DNA of 64,000 nucleotides from Vreelandella boliviensis LC1 (GCF_000236035.1 NZ_JH393259.1:198752-262751); one strand, 5' to 3'. Numbered from the stretch's first letter, positions 53,353 to 64,000 are shown. Notes: generated by a model from the sequence alone, not told the origin. Translations and numbers: made by a program.

Positions 53353-54609
53353 ATGGCGCGTCAAACGGTAGTGTTGGGAGCAGGCATGGTCGGCGTCAGC
53401 ATCGCCTGGCATCTTCGCCAGCGAGGACATGAGGTCACCCTGGTGGATCGCCTTCAACCTGGCCGCGAAACTTCGTTTGGCAATGCGGGAATCATTCAGC
53501 GTGAAGCGGTAAGGCCGTACCCTTTTCCCCGTGACGTCAAAACGCTGCTCAGCGTCTTACCTAATCGTCGGGTGGATATTCGTTATCGGCCGGCAGGTAT
53601 GGTCAATGCCGCCTCCCCGCTATTGCGCTATTGGATGAATTCAGCGCCGAAGGCTTACCAGAAAATTGTGCCGGAGTACGCCTCACTGATTCAGCTTTCG
53701 CTCAAAACCCATGGCCCGATGATTGATGCTGCAGACGCCAATCACTTGGTGCGCCGTCAGGGGTGGCTTGAGCTTTATCGCACTCCTGAAAAACTTGCCG
53801 CACGGGTAAAAGAAGCCGAAGAAGCACAACGCCTTTATGGCGTACAGTTTGAGCAACTGGATAGGGCGGCACTTGCGGAGAAAGAGCCTTCTCTGAGTGA
53901 CACTATTATCGGTGCGATTCACTGGCTTGACCCTTGGACCGTTGCTGACCCAGGCGGGTTGGTCGCGGCTTACGCTCAAGCGTTTAGTAATGATGGCGGG
54001 CGCATTTTGCAGGCGGACATTCAGTCAGTTAAGCAGGTGGGAGAGCGCTGGCAGGTTAATACCGCCTCTGAAACGTTAGAATCTGAAACATTAGAAGTAG
54101 ATGACGTCGTGGTGGCGCTAGGCCCCTGGGCGGGAAGCTGGTTAAAAGAGCTGGGCTATCACTTTCCTACTTTTGTTAAGCGTGGCTACCACATGCACTA
54201 CGCACCTAAAACGCCAGCCAAGCTACATTTCTGGGTCATGGATGCAGAGGTCGGCTACCTGCTGGCGCCGATGAACGCTGGCGTTCGCTTGACCACTGGT
54301 GCTGAGTTGGATCGCTTGGATGCGCCTGCGGACGTTAATCAATTAGCAGCAGCTGAGAAAGTCGCGCGCAGCGTATTCCCGCTAGGCGAGCGCCGAGATG
54401 AAGCCCCTTGGAAAGGCGCGCGGCCCTGCTTGCCCGATATGAAGCCGGTGATTGGGCCAGCACCAAGGCATCCTGGGCTATGGCTTGCCTTTGGTCATGG
54501 TCATCAGGGCTTTACGTTAGGGCCTGCGACAGGGCAGTTGCTCGCGGATATGATGGAAGGGCAGCCAACGTCAATTGATATGGCACCATTTCGTGCTGAC
54601 AGGTTCTAG
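53353..54609 (+). CDS. FAD-dependent D-amino-acid dehydrogenase-like oxidoreductase
   Basis: A 418-aa DadA-family protein. The FAD-binding GAGMVGVSIAWHLRQRG is at 9-25, followed by the family segment SFGNAGIIQ, and C-terminal GHGHQGFTLGPATG. DadA enzymes oxidise D-amino acids to 2-oxo acids and pass electrons to the quinone pool. The exact substrate cannot be read from sequence; related proteins act on glycine betaine breakdown products or hydroxyproline. It diverges from the Amt fusion and would release ammonia, which may explain the pairing. Confidence 0.85.
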   Translation: MARQTVVLGAGMVGVSIAWHLRQRGHEVTLVDRLQPGRETSFGNAGIIQREAVRPYPFPRDVKTLLSVLPNRRVDIRYRPAGMVNAASPLLRYWMNSAPKAYQKIVPEYASLIQLSLKTHGPMIDAADANHLVRRQGWLELYRTPEKLAARVKEAEEAQRLYGVQFEQLDRAALAEKEPSLSDTIIGAIHWLDPWTVADPGGLVAAYAQAFSNDGGRILQADIQSVKQVGERWQVNTASETLESETLEVDDVVVALGPWAGSWLKELGYHFPTFVKRGYHMHYAPKTPAKLHFWVMDAEVGYLLAPMNAGVRLTTGAELDRLDAPADVNQLAAAEKVARSVFPLGERRDEAPWKGARPCLPDMKPVIGPAPRHPGLWLAFGHGHQGFTLGPATGQLLADMMEGQPTSIDMAPFRADRF

Positions 54610-54625
54610 CTAGCACTATATACAT

Positions 54626-54652
54626 TAATGATTAGGCGATTTAAGCCGATAA
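54626..54652 (+). promoter_or_regulatory. Near-consensus sigma-28 (FliA) promoter
   Basis: The -35 part TAATGATT (six of eight bases of TAAAGTTT), an 11-bp spacer and a perfect -10 part GCCGATAA match the flagellar sigma-28 consensus. It lies 98 bp before the start of the YjfB-like gene and points at it. The promoter alone would be notable; the motility family of the target gene supports it. Confidence 0.8.
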
Positions 54653-54749
54653 CAGTAGATACTAGCATCGCAAATAGGAACGATATCTTTGCGCGTAACC
54701 TAATGCTTTGCTAGTTTATAAGCACATTTGCACACCATGAGGTGGATAT

Positions 54750-54959
54750 ATGGATGTAGGCATCAGCAGTTCAGTGAGTGCGTCGCTTTATATGAATCAA
54801 GCGCAAACTCCTGAACAGGCTCAAATGCAGGTGTTTAAAGAAGCGCTAGATACTCAGGCACAACAAGTGACCGAAATCATGGCCTCTGCTGACACTGGCG
54901 CTCAGCCAGATTTAGCCAAAGAGGGCAGTGTAGGTACGCAGGTTAATACCTACGCCTAG
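54750..54959 (+). CDS. YjfB-like putative motility protein
   Basis: A 69-aa protein: MDVGISSSVSASLYMNQAQT, then a predicted helix (PEQAQMQVFKEALDTQAQQV) and a short tail. This matches the YjfB family (PF14070), small proteins often linked to motility genes and of unknown mechanism. It has GAGG before the ATG, a sigma-28-type promoter upstream and an intrinsic terminator 52 bp after the stop, so it is a self-contained unit away from any flagellar cluster in the window. Confidence 0.8.
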   Translation: MDVGISSSVSASLYMNQAQTPEQAQMQVFKEALDTQAQQVTEIMASADTGAQPDLAKEGSVGTQVNTYA

Positions 54960-55010
54960 AGCCCAGTATTTAGTGACTAGCATCGGACTTGTGCCGTTTA
55001 GTACGATAAA

Positions 55011-55035
55011 ACGCTGACCTAGTCAGCGTTTTTTT
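55011..55035 (+). terminator. Intrinsic terminator after the YjfB-like gene
   Basis: ACGCTGAC (55011-55018) pairs perfectly with GTCAGCGT (55022-55029) around CTA, and a run of T follows. Strong rho-independent terminator. Confidence 0.92.
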
Positions 55036-55192
55036 GTGACCTTTTCAAGGACGTCTTCAAGAGCGTCACGTTTGACGCCACCCGCGACAACAGCTGCTTC
55101 CAAGCGTTACAATTGATGCAATAGACATTGCTCAACGCGCGGTGGTCAGTCGATAGAGTGCTGCGCTGAGTACTAATATTTGAAGAGGCACA

Positions 55193-56782
55193 ATGAAAGA
55201 GACTCAATTAGCCCGTGAAGCGGAGCTTCGCAGGACCTTCGCTATTATCTCGCACCCCGATGCTGGTAAAACCACGATCACCGAAAAGATGCTGCTGTTT
55301 GGCAATGCCATCCAGATGGCGGGCTCGGTCAAAAGCAAGCGCAATGATCGCCACGCTACCTCGGACTGGATGAAAATGGAGCAGGAGCGGGGTATCTCGG
55401 TAACGACCTCGGTGATGCAGTTTCCCTACGGTGGCCGTATTGTTAACCTGCTGGATACCCCGGGTCACGAAGACTTCTCTGAAGATACCTACCGAACGCT
55501 CACAGCGGTTGATTCTGCATTGATGGTAATCGATGGCGCTAAAGGCGTTGAGGATCGCACCATTAAATTGATGGAAGTGTGTCGTCTGCGTACTACGCCG
55601 ATTCTCACCTTTATTAACAAAATGGATCGCGATATCCGTGACCCGATTGAGGTGATGGATGAAGTCGAAACGGTACTGAATATTCAGTGTGCGCCGATGA
55701 CCTGGCCGATTGGCATGGGTCGCCACTTTAAGGGCGTTTATCACCTCTATAACGACGTGGTTCATCTTTACACCCAGGGGCAGGGCAGCCGAATCCCCGA
55801 TGATAAGCGCATTGAAGGCTTGGATAGTCCCGAAGTGGATGCCGTGCTTGGTGAGGAGCAGGCCGAAGAGCTGCGCATGGAAGTAGAGCTGGTGCGTGGG
55901 GCGTCCCATGAGTTTGATCTGGATGCTTATCGCCGGGGTGAGCTTTCGCCGGTCTATTTCGGTACCGCCATGGGTAACTTTGGGGTGCGCGAGATGATGG
56001 ATGGCTTCGTCGAGTACGCGCCACCGCCCCAGGCCCACGAAACCGATACTCGGGTAGTCACTTCCGAGGATGATCGCTTCACCGGCTTCGTATTTAAAAT
56101 CCAGGCCAATATGGATCCCAACCACCGTGATCGCATCGCGTTTTTGCGGGTCTGTTCAGGCAAGTACGAAAAGAACATGAAGATGCGCCATGTGCGTATA
56201 GGCAAGGACGTTAAAATTGCCGATGCCCTGACCTTTATGGCCTCTGATCGCTCTCAAGTGGAAGAAGCTTGGCCTGGCGACATTATCGGTCTACACAATC
56301 ACGGAACGATTCAGATCGGCGATACCTTTACCGTAGGTGAGGATATGCGCTTTACCGGCATACCCCACTTCGCTCCCGAACTATTTAAGCGCGTGCGGCT
56401 TAAAGATCCACTAAAGATGAAAGCGCTACAAAAGGGCTTGCAGCAGCTTTCAGAAGAAGGGGCTACTCAGGTCTTTATGCCGATGGATAACAACGACCTG
56501 ATTCTAGGCGCCGTGGGTACGCTGCAGTTCGATGTGGTCGCCCATCGCCTGAAAGAGGAGTACAAGGTCGACTGCTTGTACGAAGGCGTTAATGTACAGA
56601 CCGCCCGCTGGGTCTACTGTGAAGATGCTAAAAAGCTCGAAGAGTTTAAGCGTAAGGCCAGCACCAATCTGGCTATCGATGGCGGTGGTTACCTCACCTA
56701 TATCGCGCCTACCCGGGTTAATCTGCAGATGACCCAGGAACGCTGGCCAGACATTCGCTTCCAGCCTACCCGCGAACACTAG
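55193..56782 (+). CDS. prfC: Peptide chain release factor 3
   Basis: A 529-aa translational GTPase. G-motifs are [18 protein letters not shown] and FINKMDRD, and the RF3 signature [14 protein letters not shown] is present. It removes RF1/RF2 from the ribosome after peptide release. ATGAAAGAGACTC starts at 55193 with GAAGAGG before it. A hydrolase gene follows 8 nt after the stop, probably in the same transcript. Confidence 0.96.
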   Translation: MKETQLAREAELRRTFAIISHPDAGKTTITEKMLLFGNAIQMAGSVKSKRNDRHATSDWMKMEQERGISVTTSVMQFPYGGRIVNLLDTPGHEDFSEDTYRTLTAVDSALMVIDGAKGVEDRTIKLMEVCRLRTTPILTFINKMDRDIRDPIEVMDEVETVLNIQCAPMTWPIGMGRHFKGVYHLYNDVVHLYTQGQGSRIPDDKRIEGLDSPEVDAVLGEEQAEELRMEVELVRGASHEFDLDAYRRGELSPVYFGTAMGNFGVREMMDGFVEYAPPPQAHETDTRVVTSEDDRFTGFVFKIQANMDPNHRDRIAFLRVCSGKYEKNMKMRHVRIGKDVKIADALTFMASDRSQVEEAWPGDIIGLHNHGTIQIGDTFTVGEDMRFTGIPHFAPELFKRVRLKDPLKMKALQKGLQQLSEEGATQVFMPMDNNDLILGAVGTLQFDVVAHRLKEEYKVDCLYEGVNVQTARWVYCEDAKKLEEFKRKASTNLAIDGGGYLTYIAPTRVNLQMTQERWPDIRFQPTREH

Positions 56783-56790
56783 TCGTTCAC

Positions 56791-57558
56791 ATGCTAATTG
56801 ACGCCCACTGCCATCTCGATTTTGCCCAGTTCGATCATGATCGGACTGAGGTGTTTGACTCCGCTAAGGCAGTGGGCGTGGTACGCTTTGTGGTGCCGGG
56901 CACGACTCGTTCTCGTTGGCCGCAAGTGCTGGCGCTGGGCGAGCGGGCGGATACGTCAGTATGCTTGGGCTTGCATCCTTACTTTGTAGATGAGCACCAA
57001 GCGTCGGATATTGACTCGCTTGATCATTTGCTCGGCGAGCACTCAGAGTTAGTAGCAGTGGGCGAGTGTGGTATTGATGGCCGCTTTACCGACACACTTG
57101 AAGCGCAGTGGCACTACTTTGATGCCCAGTTGAAACTAGCTAAACAGCATTCGCTGCCGGTAGTGGTGCACTGCGTCCACGCCAGCGATAAGGTCGCTAA
57201 GCGCCTTAGTCAGATTGCGCTTCCAAAGGCAGGACTGATACACGCCTTTTCAGGCTCAATTGAGCAAGCGACGAAGTTTCTCGATCTGGGGTTCAAGCTT
57301 GGGGTGGGCGGTGCAGTCACCTATGAGCGCGCCAAGCGGTTACGGCAAACCGTTAAGGCACTGCCTGACGATGCTTTTGTGCTTGAAACCGATAGCCCTG
57401 ATATGCCGCTTAGCGGCTATCAGGGGATGCGTAATGAGCCTTGTCGAGTAGCAGAGGTATGTAACGTTGTGGCCAGCCTGCGTGGGCAAACAGTGGAGCA
57501 GGTCGCGGCCCAGAGCAGCGATACCGTCGCGACGCTATTTGGCTTATCTAGAGCCTAG
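56791..57558 (+). CDS. TatD-family metal-dependent hydrolase
   Basis: A 255-aa TatD/YjjV-type protein. Metal ligands are seen at DAHCHLDF, VGECGIDGRF (Glu), VVVHCVHAS, IHAFSGS and LETDSPDMP. Family members are Mg-dependent DNases or deacylases acting on D-aminoacyl-tRNA; the exact paralogue cannot be decided here. It begins 8 nt after prfC and ends 5 nt before the convergent ygfZ stop. Confidence 0.9.
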   Translation: MLIDAHCHLDFAQFDHDRTEVFDSAKAVGVVRFVVPGTTRSRWPQVLALGERADTSVCLGLHPYFVDEHQASDIDSLDHLLGEHSELVAVGECGIDGRFTDTLEAQWHYFDAQLKLAKQHSLPVVVHCVHASDKVAKRLSQIALPKAGLIHAFSGSIEQATKFLDLGFKLGVGGAVTYERAKRLRQTVKALPDDAFVLETDSPDMPLSGYQGMRNEPCRVAEVCNVVASLRGQTVEQVAAQSSDTVATLFGLSRA

Positions 57559-57563
57559 AGTCC

Positions 57564-58535
57564 CTAACCGTTAAGGCTAACCGCCAGCTGTTCCGGATCC
57601 ACACGCTCAATCGCATAGGGTAACGGGAGAAGGGCCGCTGGCGCGCCTGCCAAAAAGAGAGGCGTCTGTTCTTCGGCGACTTTGGTGTTCATGACCGACA
57701 GCAATTCAACGCTGCCTTGATTATTAAAAGCGCTGACTACCACTTCGCCTACCGCTTTATCGTCACCATTAACCACGCTAGTGCCCGCATCAGGCAGTGA
57801 TGCTGCCTCTACACTGATGCGCATCAGACGCTTTTTCACCTGACCACGAAAGTGTGCCCGGGCAACGACTTCCTGACCGGTGTAACAACCCTTTTTAAAA
57901 CTAATGCCACCCAGCGCTTCCCAGTTAAGCATCTGAGGCAGGAAGTGATCTTGTTGGGCATCGGTTAGCCACGCCAAGCCGCTACGAATATCCTCAAGCT
58001 GCCAAGCGTTGCGGCTCGCTGGGTCATCTTGAACCGACGCTACATCGACTTTGGTGTCGTTATCGAAACACAATAGCCAACGCGGTGTCTCACCGGGGTA
58101 GCGAATTACGCAGGCTTGGTCGTTGTTGGTGTGGGTGCCCACTTGATCAGGTAGCTCCAGGCCCAACTGATCCGCAAGCGATTGGGCCTCATCGCCGGCG
58201 CCAATCAATAAAAGGTCGGGCAGGGTGATCAATTCCGCCCGGTAGAAGGCAGCGAATTTTTTAAGATGGTTCGCTAAGCTATCCAATAAGGTGTTGCTGA
58301 GCAGCAGTCGGTAGTGCTGCTCGCCCAAGCGCAGCAGTTGAGCGTTGGCCAACATGCGGCCCTTAGGCGTGCAAAAACAGGTGAGCGGCGCAAAGTGTCC
58401 ATTGGCCAAGCTTACCTGGGCGCTGGTCTGACCCTGAAGAAATTTTTCTGCATCCGCCCCCTTCACATCCAGTGCGGCTAAATGGTTAAGGCGGACGCTG
58501 CCAAGGGCCGGGGTGCTAGCGGTAACGGTCGCCAT
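57564..58535 (-). CDS. ygfZ: Folate-dependent Fe-S/tRNA-modification protein YgfZ
   Basis: A 323-aa protein of the T-protein-like fold. The family motif KKGCYTGQEVVARAHFRGQ is intact, including the conserved cysteine. YgfZ supports repair and assembly of some [Fe-S] enzymes such as MiaB, and would matter in a genome part rich in radical SAM proteins. Convergent with the TatD gene. Confidence 0.93.
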   Translation of the reverse strand: MATVTASTPALGSVRLNHLAALDVKGADAEKFLQGQTSAQVSLANGHFAPLTCFCTPKGRMLANAQLLRLGEQHYRLLLSNTLLDSLANHLKKFAAFYRAELITLPDLLLIGAGDEAQSLADQLGLELPDQVGTHTNNDQACVIRYPGETPRWLLCFDNDTKVDVASVQDDPASRNAWQLEDIRSGLAWLTDAQQDHFLPQMLNWEALGGISFKKGCYTGQEVVARAHFRGQVKKRLMRISVEAASLPDAGTSVVNGDDKAVGEVVVSAFNNQGSVELLSVMNTKVAEEQTPLFLAGAPAALLPLPYAIERVDPEQLAVSLNG

Positions 58536-58711
58536 AAAAACTCCTGAAAAGTGGGAAAGCGTTCGGTAGTGATGTGTTCAGTACGAAAGAGTCAAAGGTA
58601 TCTTTAGCACTACTAAGTGTGGGCAGTCTGCGCTGATTGCAAGGCACCATTAGCGTGCTAGACTCTTTCCTTTGTATCAGTTTTGCACAGGTCAACAGGC
58701 AGGGAAACGCT

Positions 58712-58909
58712 ATGGCGCAGCAATCGTTAACATTCCAAGGTGTTAAATCGGTCGATCAGGTGAACAAAATCACCACGGCGCTGATGATGCTTGACGGCGT
58801 CGATAGCGCCGAAGTGGGTCGGCATGGCGCCGATGTGGACGGTCGGGCAAAGCGCGAGACGCTGATTAATGCCATTGAAAAACTCAAGCTAGGTGTAAAG
58901 GTATCCTAA
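58712..58909 (+). CDS. HMA-fold-like small protein lacking the metal cysteines
   Basis: A 65-aa protein: MAQQSLTFQGVKSVDQVNKI, ALMMLDGVDSAEVGRHGADV, RETLINAIEKLKLGVKVS. The pattern (strand, helix, LDGVxSAEV strand, GADV strand, helix, strand) follows heavy-metal-associated domains, but the CxxC metal pair is absent (GVKS in its place), so it should not bind Cu or Zn in the usual way. AGGGAA precedes the ATG at 58712; a longer in-frame reading to 58637 is less likely. It overlaps the OsmC gene as TAATG, so the two are coupled. Confidence 0.78.
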   Translation: MAQQSLTFQGVKSVDQVNKITTALMMLDGVDSAEVGRHGADVDGRAKRETLINAIEKLKLGVKVS

Positions 58910-59316
58910 TGCACTCTCCCATTACCGTGATCAGTGAACGCAACCATGTCTTTAGGCAGCGGGTTGAAGTCAATGGGCTGGACGATCTCTATGCCGATGT
59001 GCCAGCGATCGTTGGCGGAGAGGGAAGCGCCCCAGATCCCCACGACTATTTCGATATTGCATTGGGTACCTGCAAAGCGATTACCGTGCAGATGTACGCC
59101 AAGCGTAAGGAGTGGCCCCTTGAGGGCATCACCGTTACCGTTCAGCGCGATGACAGCCAGGAAAAGAAGGGCATCTACAAGCTAGACGTGGCCTTAACGC
59201 TGCACGGTATTGATGACCCAGAGCAGCGCACCAGGCTTGAAGATATTAGCCACCGCTGCCCCATTCAGCGCCTTATGACTCAGTCAACGGTCGAGATCGC
59301 CACGCGATTAGTTTAA
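58909..59316 (+). CDS. OsmC-family protein
   Basis: A 135-aa OsmC/Ohr-superfamily protein. The two redox cysteines are in ALGTCKAITVQMYAKRK and SHRCPIQRLM, and the DPHDYFDIALG segment is typical of the OsmC-like (YhfA) branch rather than Ohr. Likely a thiol peroxidase for organic hydroperoxides, in the cytoplasm. It starts in the stop codon of the HMA-like gene and ends 21 nt before uvrB. Confidence 0.85.
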   Translation: MHSPITVISERNHVFRQRVEVNGLDDLYADVPAIVGGEGSAPDPHDYFDIALGTCKAITVQMYAKRKEWPLEGITVTVQRDDSQEKKGIYKLDVALTLHGIDDPEQRTRLEDISHRCPIQRLMTQSTVEIATRLV

Positions 59317-59337
59317 TTTATCTGTTTAGGAGCACCG

Positions 59338-61362
<2,025 letters not shown>

Positions 61363-61366
61363 AGGT

Positions 61367-61423
61367 ATGCCAGAAGGCCCAGAAATTCGCCGCGCATGGG
61401 GCTCTTTCTGCCCCCCTATATAG
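61367..61423 (+). pseudogene. nei: Relic of endonuclease VIII (nei), first codons only
   Basis: Four bases after the uvrB stop an ATG with AAAGG before it reads MPEGPEIRRA and then WGSFCPPI-stop. MPEGPEIRRA is the exact N-terminal signature of Nei, including the catalytic Pro2 and Glu3. After codon 10 the match ends and no other frame of the next 200 bp looks like Nei. I read this as a gene deleted after its first ten codons, with the start and ribosome site left behind. Confidence 0.7.
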
Positions 61424-61631
61424 TCAGGGTGTAAAGACTTTTAATTTTTATACCGTTATCTTGTTGCTAAAAACACATCTACATCAAGATTTGCTCGAAG
61501 TAAATAGTTCTGCGCAGCAGAGTGCTGCTGCGTCAGAGCCAATACGATATACTGGGTTTACGCTAAGACGGCACCTCCGCAGGCGCGGATAAAAGCCGCT
61601 GACTAGACGTTAACCTAGGAGCTAATAGACC

Positions 61632-63137
61632 ATGACCGTGATTCGCCAGGACGACGTTATTCAAAGCGTTGCCGATGCTCTGCAGTACATCTCTTACTAC
61701 CATCCCAAAGATTTTATTGACGCCATGGCAGATGCCTACGAACGCGAAGAGAACCCCGCTGCTAAAGACGCCATCGCACAGATTTTGATTAACTCGCGCA
61801 TGTGCGCCACTGGGCACCGCCCGATTTGCCAGGATACCGGCATCGTCACCGTGTTCGTTCACGTGGGCATGAACGTTACCTGGGAAGCGGACATGAGCCT
61901 GGACGACATGATCAATGAAGGTGTTCGTCGTGCCTACCTGTTGCCGGATAATATTCTGCGCGCCTCAGTGCTGGCGGATCCAGACGGTAAGCGCGCCAAC
62001 ACCAAAGACAACACGCCAGCGATTATTCACCACTCGATTGTGCCCGGCGACAGTGTCGATATCCATGTGGCGGCGAAGGGCGGTGGCAGCGAGGCAAAAT
62101 CCAAGTTTGCTATGCTTAACCCCTCTGACAGCGTCGTTGATTGGGTGATGGAGCAACTGCCTAAGATGGGCGCTGGTTGGTGTCCTCCCGGTATGCTGGG
62201 GATTGGTATCGGCGGTACCGCCGAAAAGGCCATGCTGATTGCCAAAGAGGCGCTACTCGATCCTATCGATATTCAGGATCTGCAGGCTCGCGGGCCTAGC
62301 ACCCGTTCCGAAGAGCTGCGTTTAGAGCTGTTTGATAAGGTCAACAAAAGCGGTATTGGTGCCCAGGGTCTAGGTGGCTTGACCACCGTGCTGGATATTA
62401 AAGTCAAAGACTACCCGACCCACGCAGCCAACAAGCCTGTAGCGATTATTCCTAACTGCGCGGCGACGCGTCATATCCACTTCACCTTGGATGGCTCCGG
62501 TCCTGCAACGCTAGAAGCGCCTAAGCTTGAAGACTGGCCTGAAATTACTCGCGAAGCAGGTGATAACGTTAAGCGAGTCAATCTTGATACGGTGACACCT
62601 GCGGAAGTTAAAACCTGGCAGCCCGGTGATACACTGCTATTGAACGGTAAGCTGCTCACTGGCCGCGATGCTGCCCATAAGCGCATGATCGATATGCTGG
62701 CCAAAGGCGAACCGCTGCCTGTCGATATGAGAGGTCGCTTTATCTACTACGTCGGCCCGGTTGATCCAATTGGCGATGAAGTAGTGGGACCTGCGGGCCC
62801 GACCACCGCCACACGGATGGATAAATTCACCCGCACCATGCTGGAAGAAACTGGCCTGCTGGGTATGGTCGGTAAAGCAGAGCGTGGACAAATCGCCATT
62901 GACGCCATCCGAGATAATGAGGCGGTGTACTTAATGGCGGTAGGGGGGGCAGCTTACCTGGTGGCTCAAGCGATTAAGAAATCGCGAGTAGTGGGCTTCG
63001 AAGACTTAGGTATGGAAGCGATCTACGAATTTGAGGTCGAAGATATGCCGGTGACCGTTGCCGTTGATAGCCTAGGGACATCGGTGCATCAAACCGGGCC
63101 TGCGAAGTGGAAAGAGATTATTGCCCAGACGGCGTAA
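61632..63137 (+). CDS. fumA: Class I fumarate hydratase (4Fe-4S)
   Basis: A 501-aa single-chain class I fumarase. The N-terminal alpha part has RMCATGHRPICQDTGIVTVF, KGGGSEAKS and ARGPSTRSEELRLELFDKVNKSG in parts; the C-terminal beta part begins near residue 300 and contains GRDAAHKRMIDM. The [4Fe-4S] cysteines are C105-region, C224-region and C318-region in the family; Cys residues are seen in ICQDTG and PNCAATRH. It interconverts fumarate and malate. AGGAG precedes the ATG; 269 bp of upstream DNA hold the nei relic and an AT-rich promoter area. Confidence 0.94.
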   Translation: MTVIRQDDVIQSVADALQYISYYHPKDFIDAMADAYEREENPAAKDAIAQILINSRMCATGHRPICQDTGIVTVFVHVGMNVTWEADMSLDDMINEGVRRAYLLPDNILRASVLADPDGKRANTKDNTPAIIHHSIVPGDSVDIHVAAKGGGSEAKSKFAMLNPSDSVVDWVMEQLPKMGAGWCPPGMLGIGIGGTAEKAMLIAKEALLDPIDIQDLQARGPSTRSEELRLELFDKVNKSGIGAQGLGGLTTVLDIKVKDYPTHAANKPVAIIPNCAATRHIHFTLDGSGPATLEAPKLEDWPEITREAGDNVKRVNLDTVTPAEVKTWQPGDTLLLNGKLLTGRDAAHKRMIDMLAKGEPLPVDMRGRFIYYVGPVDPIGDEVVGPAGPTTATRMDKFTRTMLEETGLLGMVGKAERGQIAIDAIRDNEAVYLMAVGGAAYLVAQAIKKSRVVGFEDLGMEAIYEFEVEDMPVTVAVDSLGTSVHQTGPAKWKEIIAQTA

Positions 63138-63172
63138 TGGAGTGATAAGGTTGATTAGGCATTAAACGCATA

Positions 63173-63195
63173 GGGCCTCGCTGACGGCGAGGCCC
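63173..63195 (+). terminator. Terminator after fumA
   Basis: GGGCCTCGC (63173-63181) pairs with GCGAGGCCC (63187-63195) around TGACG, then TTGCTTT. Likely intrinsic terminator for fumA, just before the cardiolipin synthase gene. Confidence 0.75.
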
Positions 63196-63215
63196 TTGCT
63201 TTATGAGGATGTGCT

Positions 63216-64000
63216 ATGACCTCCTGGTTGCTAGGGACCAGCATCTTATTGATACATCTGATGGGTATCGTTTCAGCCATTATGGCACTCATGTCCAGCC
63301 GAACCTCTCAGGGGGCCGTGGCATGGATTATATCGCTGCTTACTTTTCCCTACGTCGCGCTTCCCGCTTACTGGTTTTTCGGGCGACCACGATTTTATGG
63401 CTATGTATCTGCCCGAGGCCAGCGGGACACCGTGCTACGCAGGGTGCTCGTGCGGTACCGTGCCAATGTTCAACCCTATGTTGCGCCCTCTAGCAACGCC
63501 GATATTCAGGCGGTAGAACAGCTCGCCATGATGCCACTAACCCATGGCAACCAGGCGACTCTACTCATTGATGGGCCAGCAACGTTTGAAAGCCTGTTTG
63601 ACGGCATTGATCACGCTGAACAGTATGTCTTGTTGCAGTTTTTTATTGTCCGCAACGATGCGCTCGGGCAACGCTTGAAGCATCATTTACAGCGCGCTGC
63701 CCAGCGCGGCGTGCGAGTCTACTTTCTCTTTGATGAGGTGGGCAGCCGTAAATTAGGCGATAATTACCTCAATGACTTAAGCAACGATGGGGTGGCCGTG
63801 AGTGCCTTTCGCTCATCGCGGGGCTTTAAGCACCGTTTTCAGCTTAACTTCCGCAACCACCGCAAAGTAACGGTGATAGATGGCAAGGAAGGTTGGGTAG
63901 GGGGCTTTAATGTCGGGGTCGAATATCTCGGTGAGAATCCACGACATGGAGCTTGGAGGGACACCCATCTCAAGCTTGAAGGACCCAGCGTATTGGGCTT
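63216..64000 (+). CDS. cls: Cardiolipin synthase, C-terminus cut by window edge
   Basis: Reading from the ATG at 63216 (GAGG before it) gives 261 codons running off the window. Two N-terminal hydrophobic segments (LLGTSILLIHLMGIVSAIMAL and AWIISLLTFPYVALPAYWFF) are followed by the first phospholipase-D motif NHRKVTVIDGKEGWVGGFN. The order fits ClsA-type cardiolipin synthases, inner-membrane enzymes that join two phosphatidylglycerols. The second HKD motif lies beyond the edge. Confidence 0.92.
   Translation, partial: MTSWLLGTSILLIHLMGIVSAIMALMSSRTSQGAVAWIISLLTFPYVALPAYWFFGRPRFYGYVSARGQRDTVLRRVLVRYRANVQPYVAPSSNADIQAVEQLAMMPLTHGNQATLLIDGPATFESLFDGIDHAEQYVLLQFFIVRNDALGQRLKHHLQRAAQRGVRVYFLFDEVGSRKLGDNYLNDLSNDGVAVSAFRSSRGFKHRFQLNFRNHRKVTVIDGKEGWVGGFNVGVEYLGENPRHGAWRDTHLKLEGPSVLG

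Noticed and set aside
55208-56125. 305-codon open frame opposite prfC
   Set aside because: Complement of a well-matched RF3 gene; no independent evidence.
59317-59337. LexA box in front of uvrB
   Set aside because: The 21-bp gap holds only the ribosome site; no CTGT-N8-ACAG pattern is present, so uvrB is probably read from the OsmC promoter.

Overview
The window reads as chromosomal DNA of a halophilic or marine gammaproteobacterium. Halomonadaceae (Halomonas and relatives) is the best guess from protein character and gene content, but this is inference; no rRNA or other decisive marker is present. Coding density is high, and no transposase, phage gene or CRISPR array was seen.

Positions 1-25.8 kb form an anaerobic-respiration block. 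It starts with a nitric-oxide defence module: hmp (cut by the left edge), nnrS, nsrR, and two NsrR-type operators between hmp and nnrS. Next comes class III ribonucleotide reductase, in which the glycyl-radical loop is encoded as a separate 54-aa protein between nrdD and nrdG. A DMSO reductase operon follows (dmsABC, a DmsD/TorD chaperone, a NapF-like ferredoxin), then oxygen-independent ubiquinone hydroxylation (ubiU, ubiV) and oxygen-independent haem synthesis (hemN). The block ends with narGHJI, a parvulin, moaB, moeA, a DGC-type cysteine protein and moaA. FNR/ANR-like boxes lie in front of nrdD, dmsA and ubiU/hemN. Together these genes let the cell build deoxynucleotides, quinone, haem and molybdenum cofactor without oxygen, and respire nitrate and DMSO.

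Positions 26-36.2 kb hold a lipoprotein, a small acidic protein, ppnN, a LysR regulator and a glycine module (gcvP and gcvH on the minus strand, an alanine/glycine:sodium symporter and gcvT on the plus strand) with a perfect 18-bp palindrome in the divergent gap. Positions 36.2-43.5 kb hold a large folded intergenic element, a LysM/degenerate M23 lipoprotein, an acyltransferase, and ketone-body/PHB genes (LysR, scoA, scoB, bdhA) with short tandem repeats in front of scoA and bdhA. DUF1338, grxA and an orphan HybE-like gene lie between them.

Positions 43.5-49.5 kb carry a RegB/RegA-type redox two-component system with a small membrane protein, pyrC, mtnN, folD and a tRNA cluster (Pro, Arg, His, His). 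Positions 49.6-64 kb carry an ammonium transporter fused to PAS-PAS-GGDEF-EAL, a DadA-like oxidase, a YjfB-like motility protein behind a near-consensus sigma-28 promoter, prfC, tatD-type hydrolase, ygfZ, an HMA-like/OsmC pair, uvrB, a broken remnant of nei, a class I fumarase and the start of a cardiolipin synthase cut by the right edge.

The least ordinary items are the split NrdD, the Amt-GGDEF-EAL fusion, the sigma-28 promoter on yjfB, the nei relic and the three-way-junction element after gcvT.
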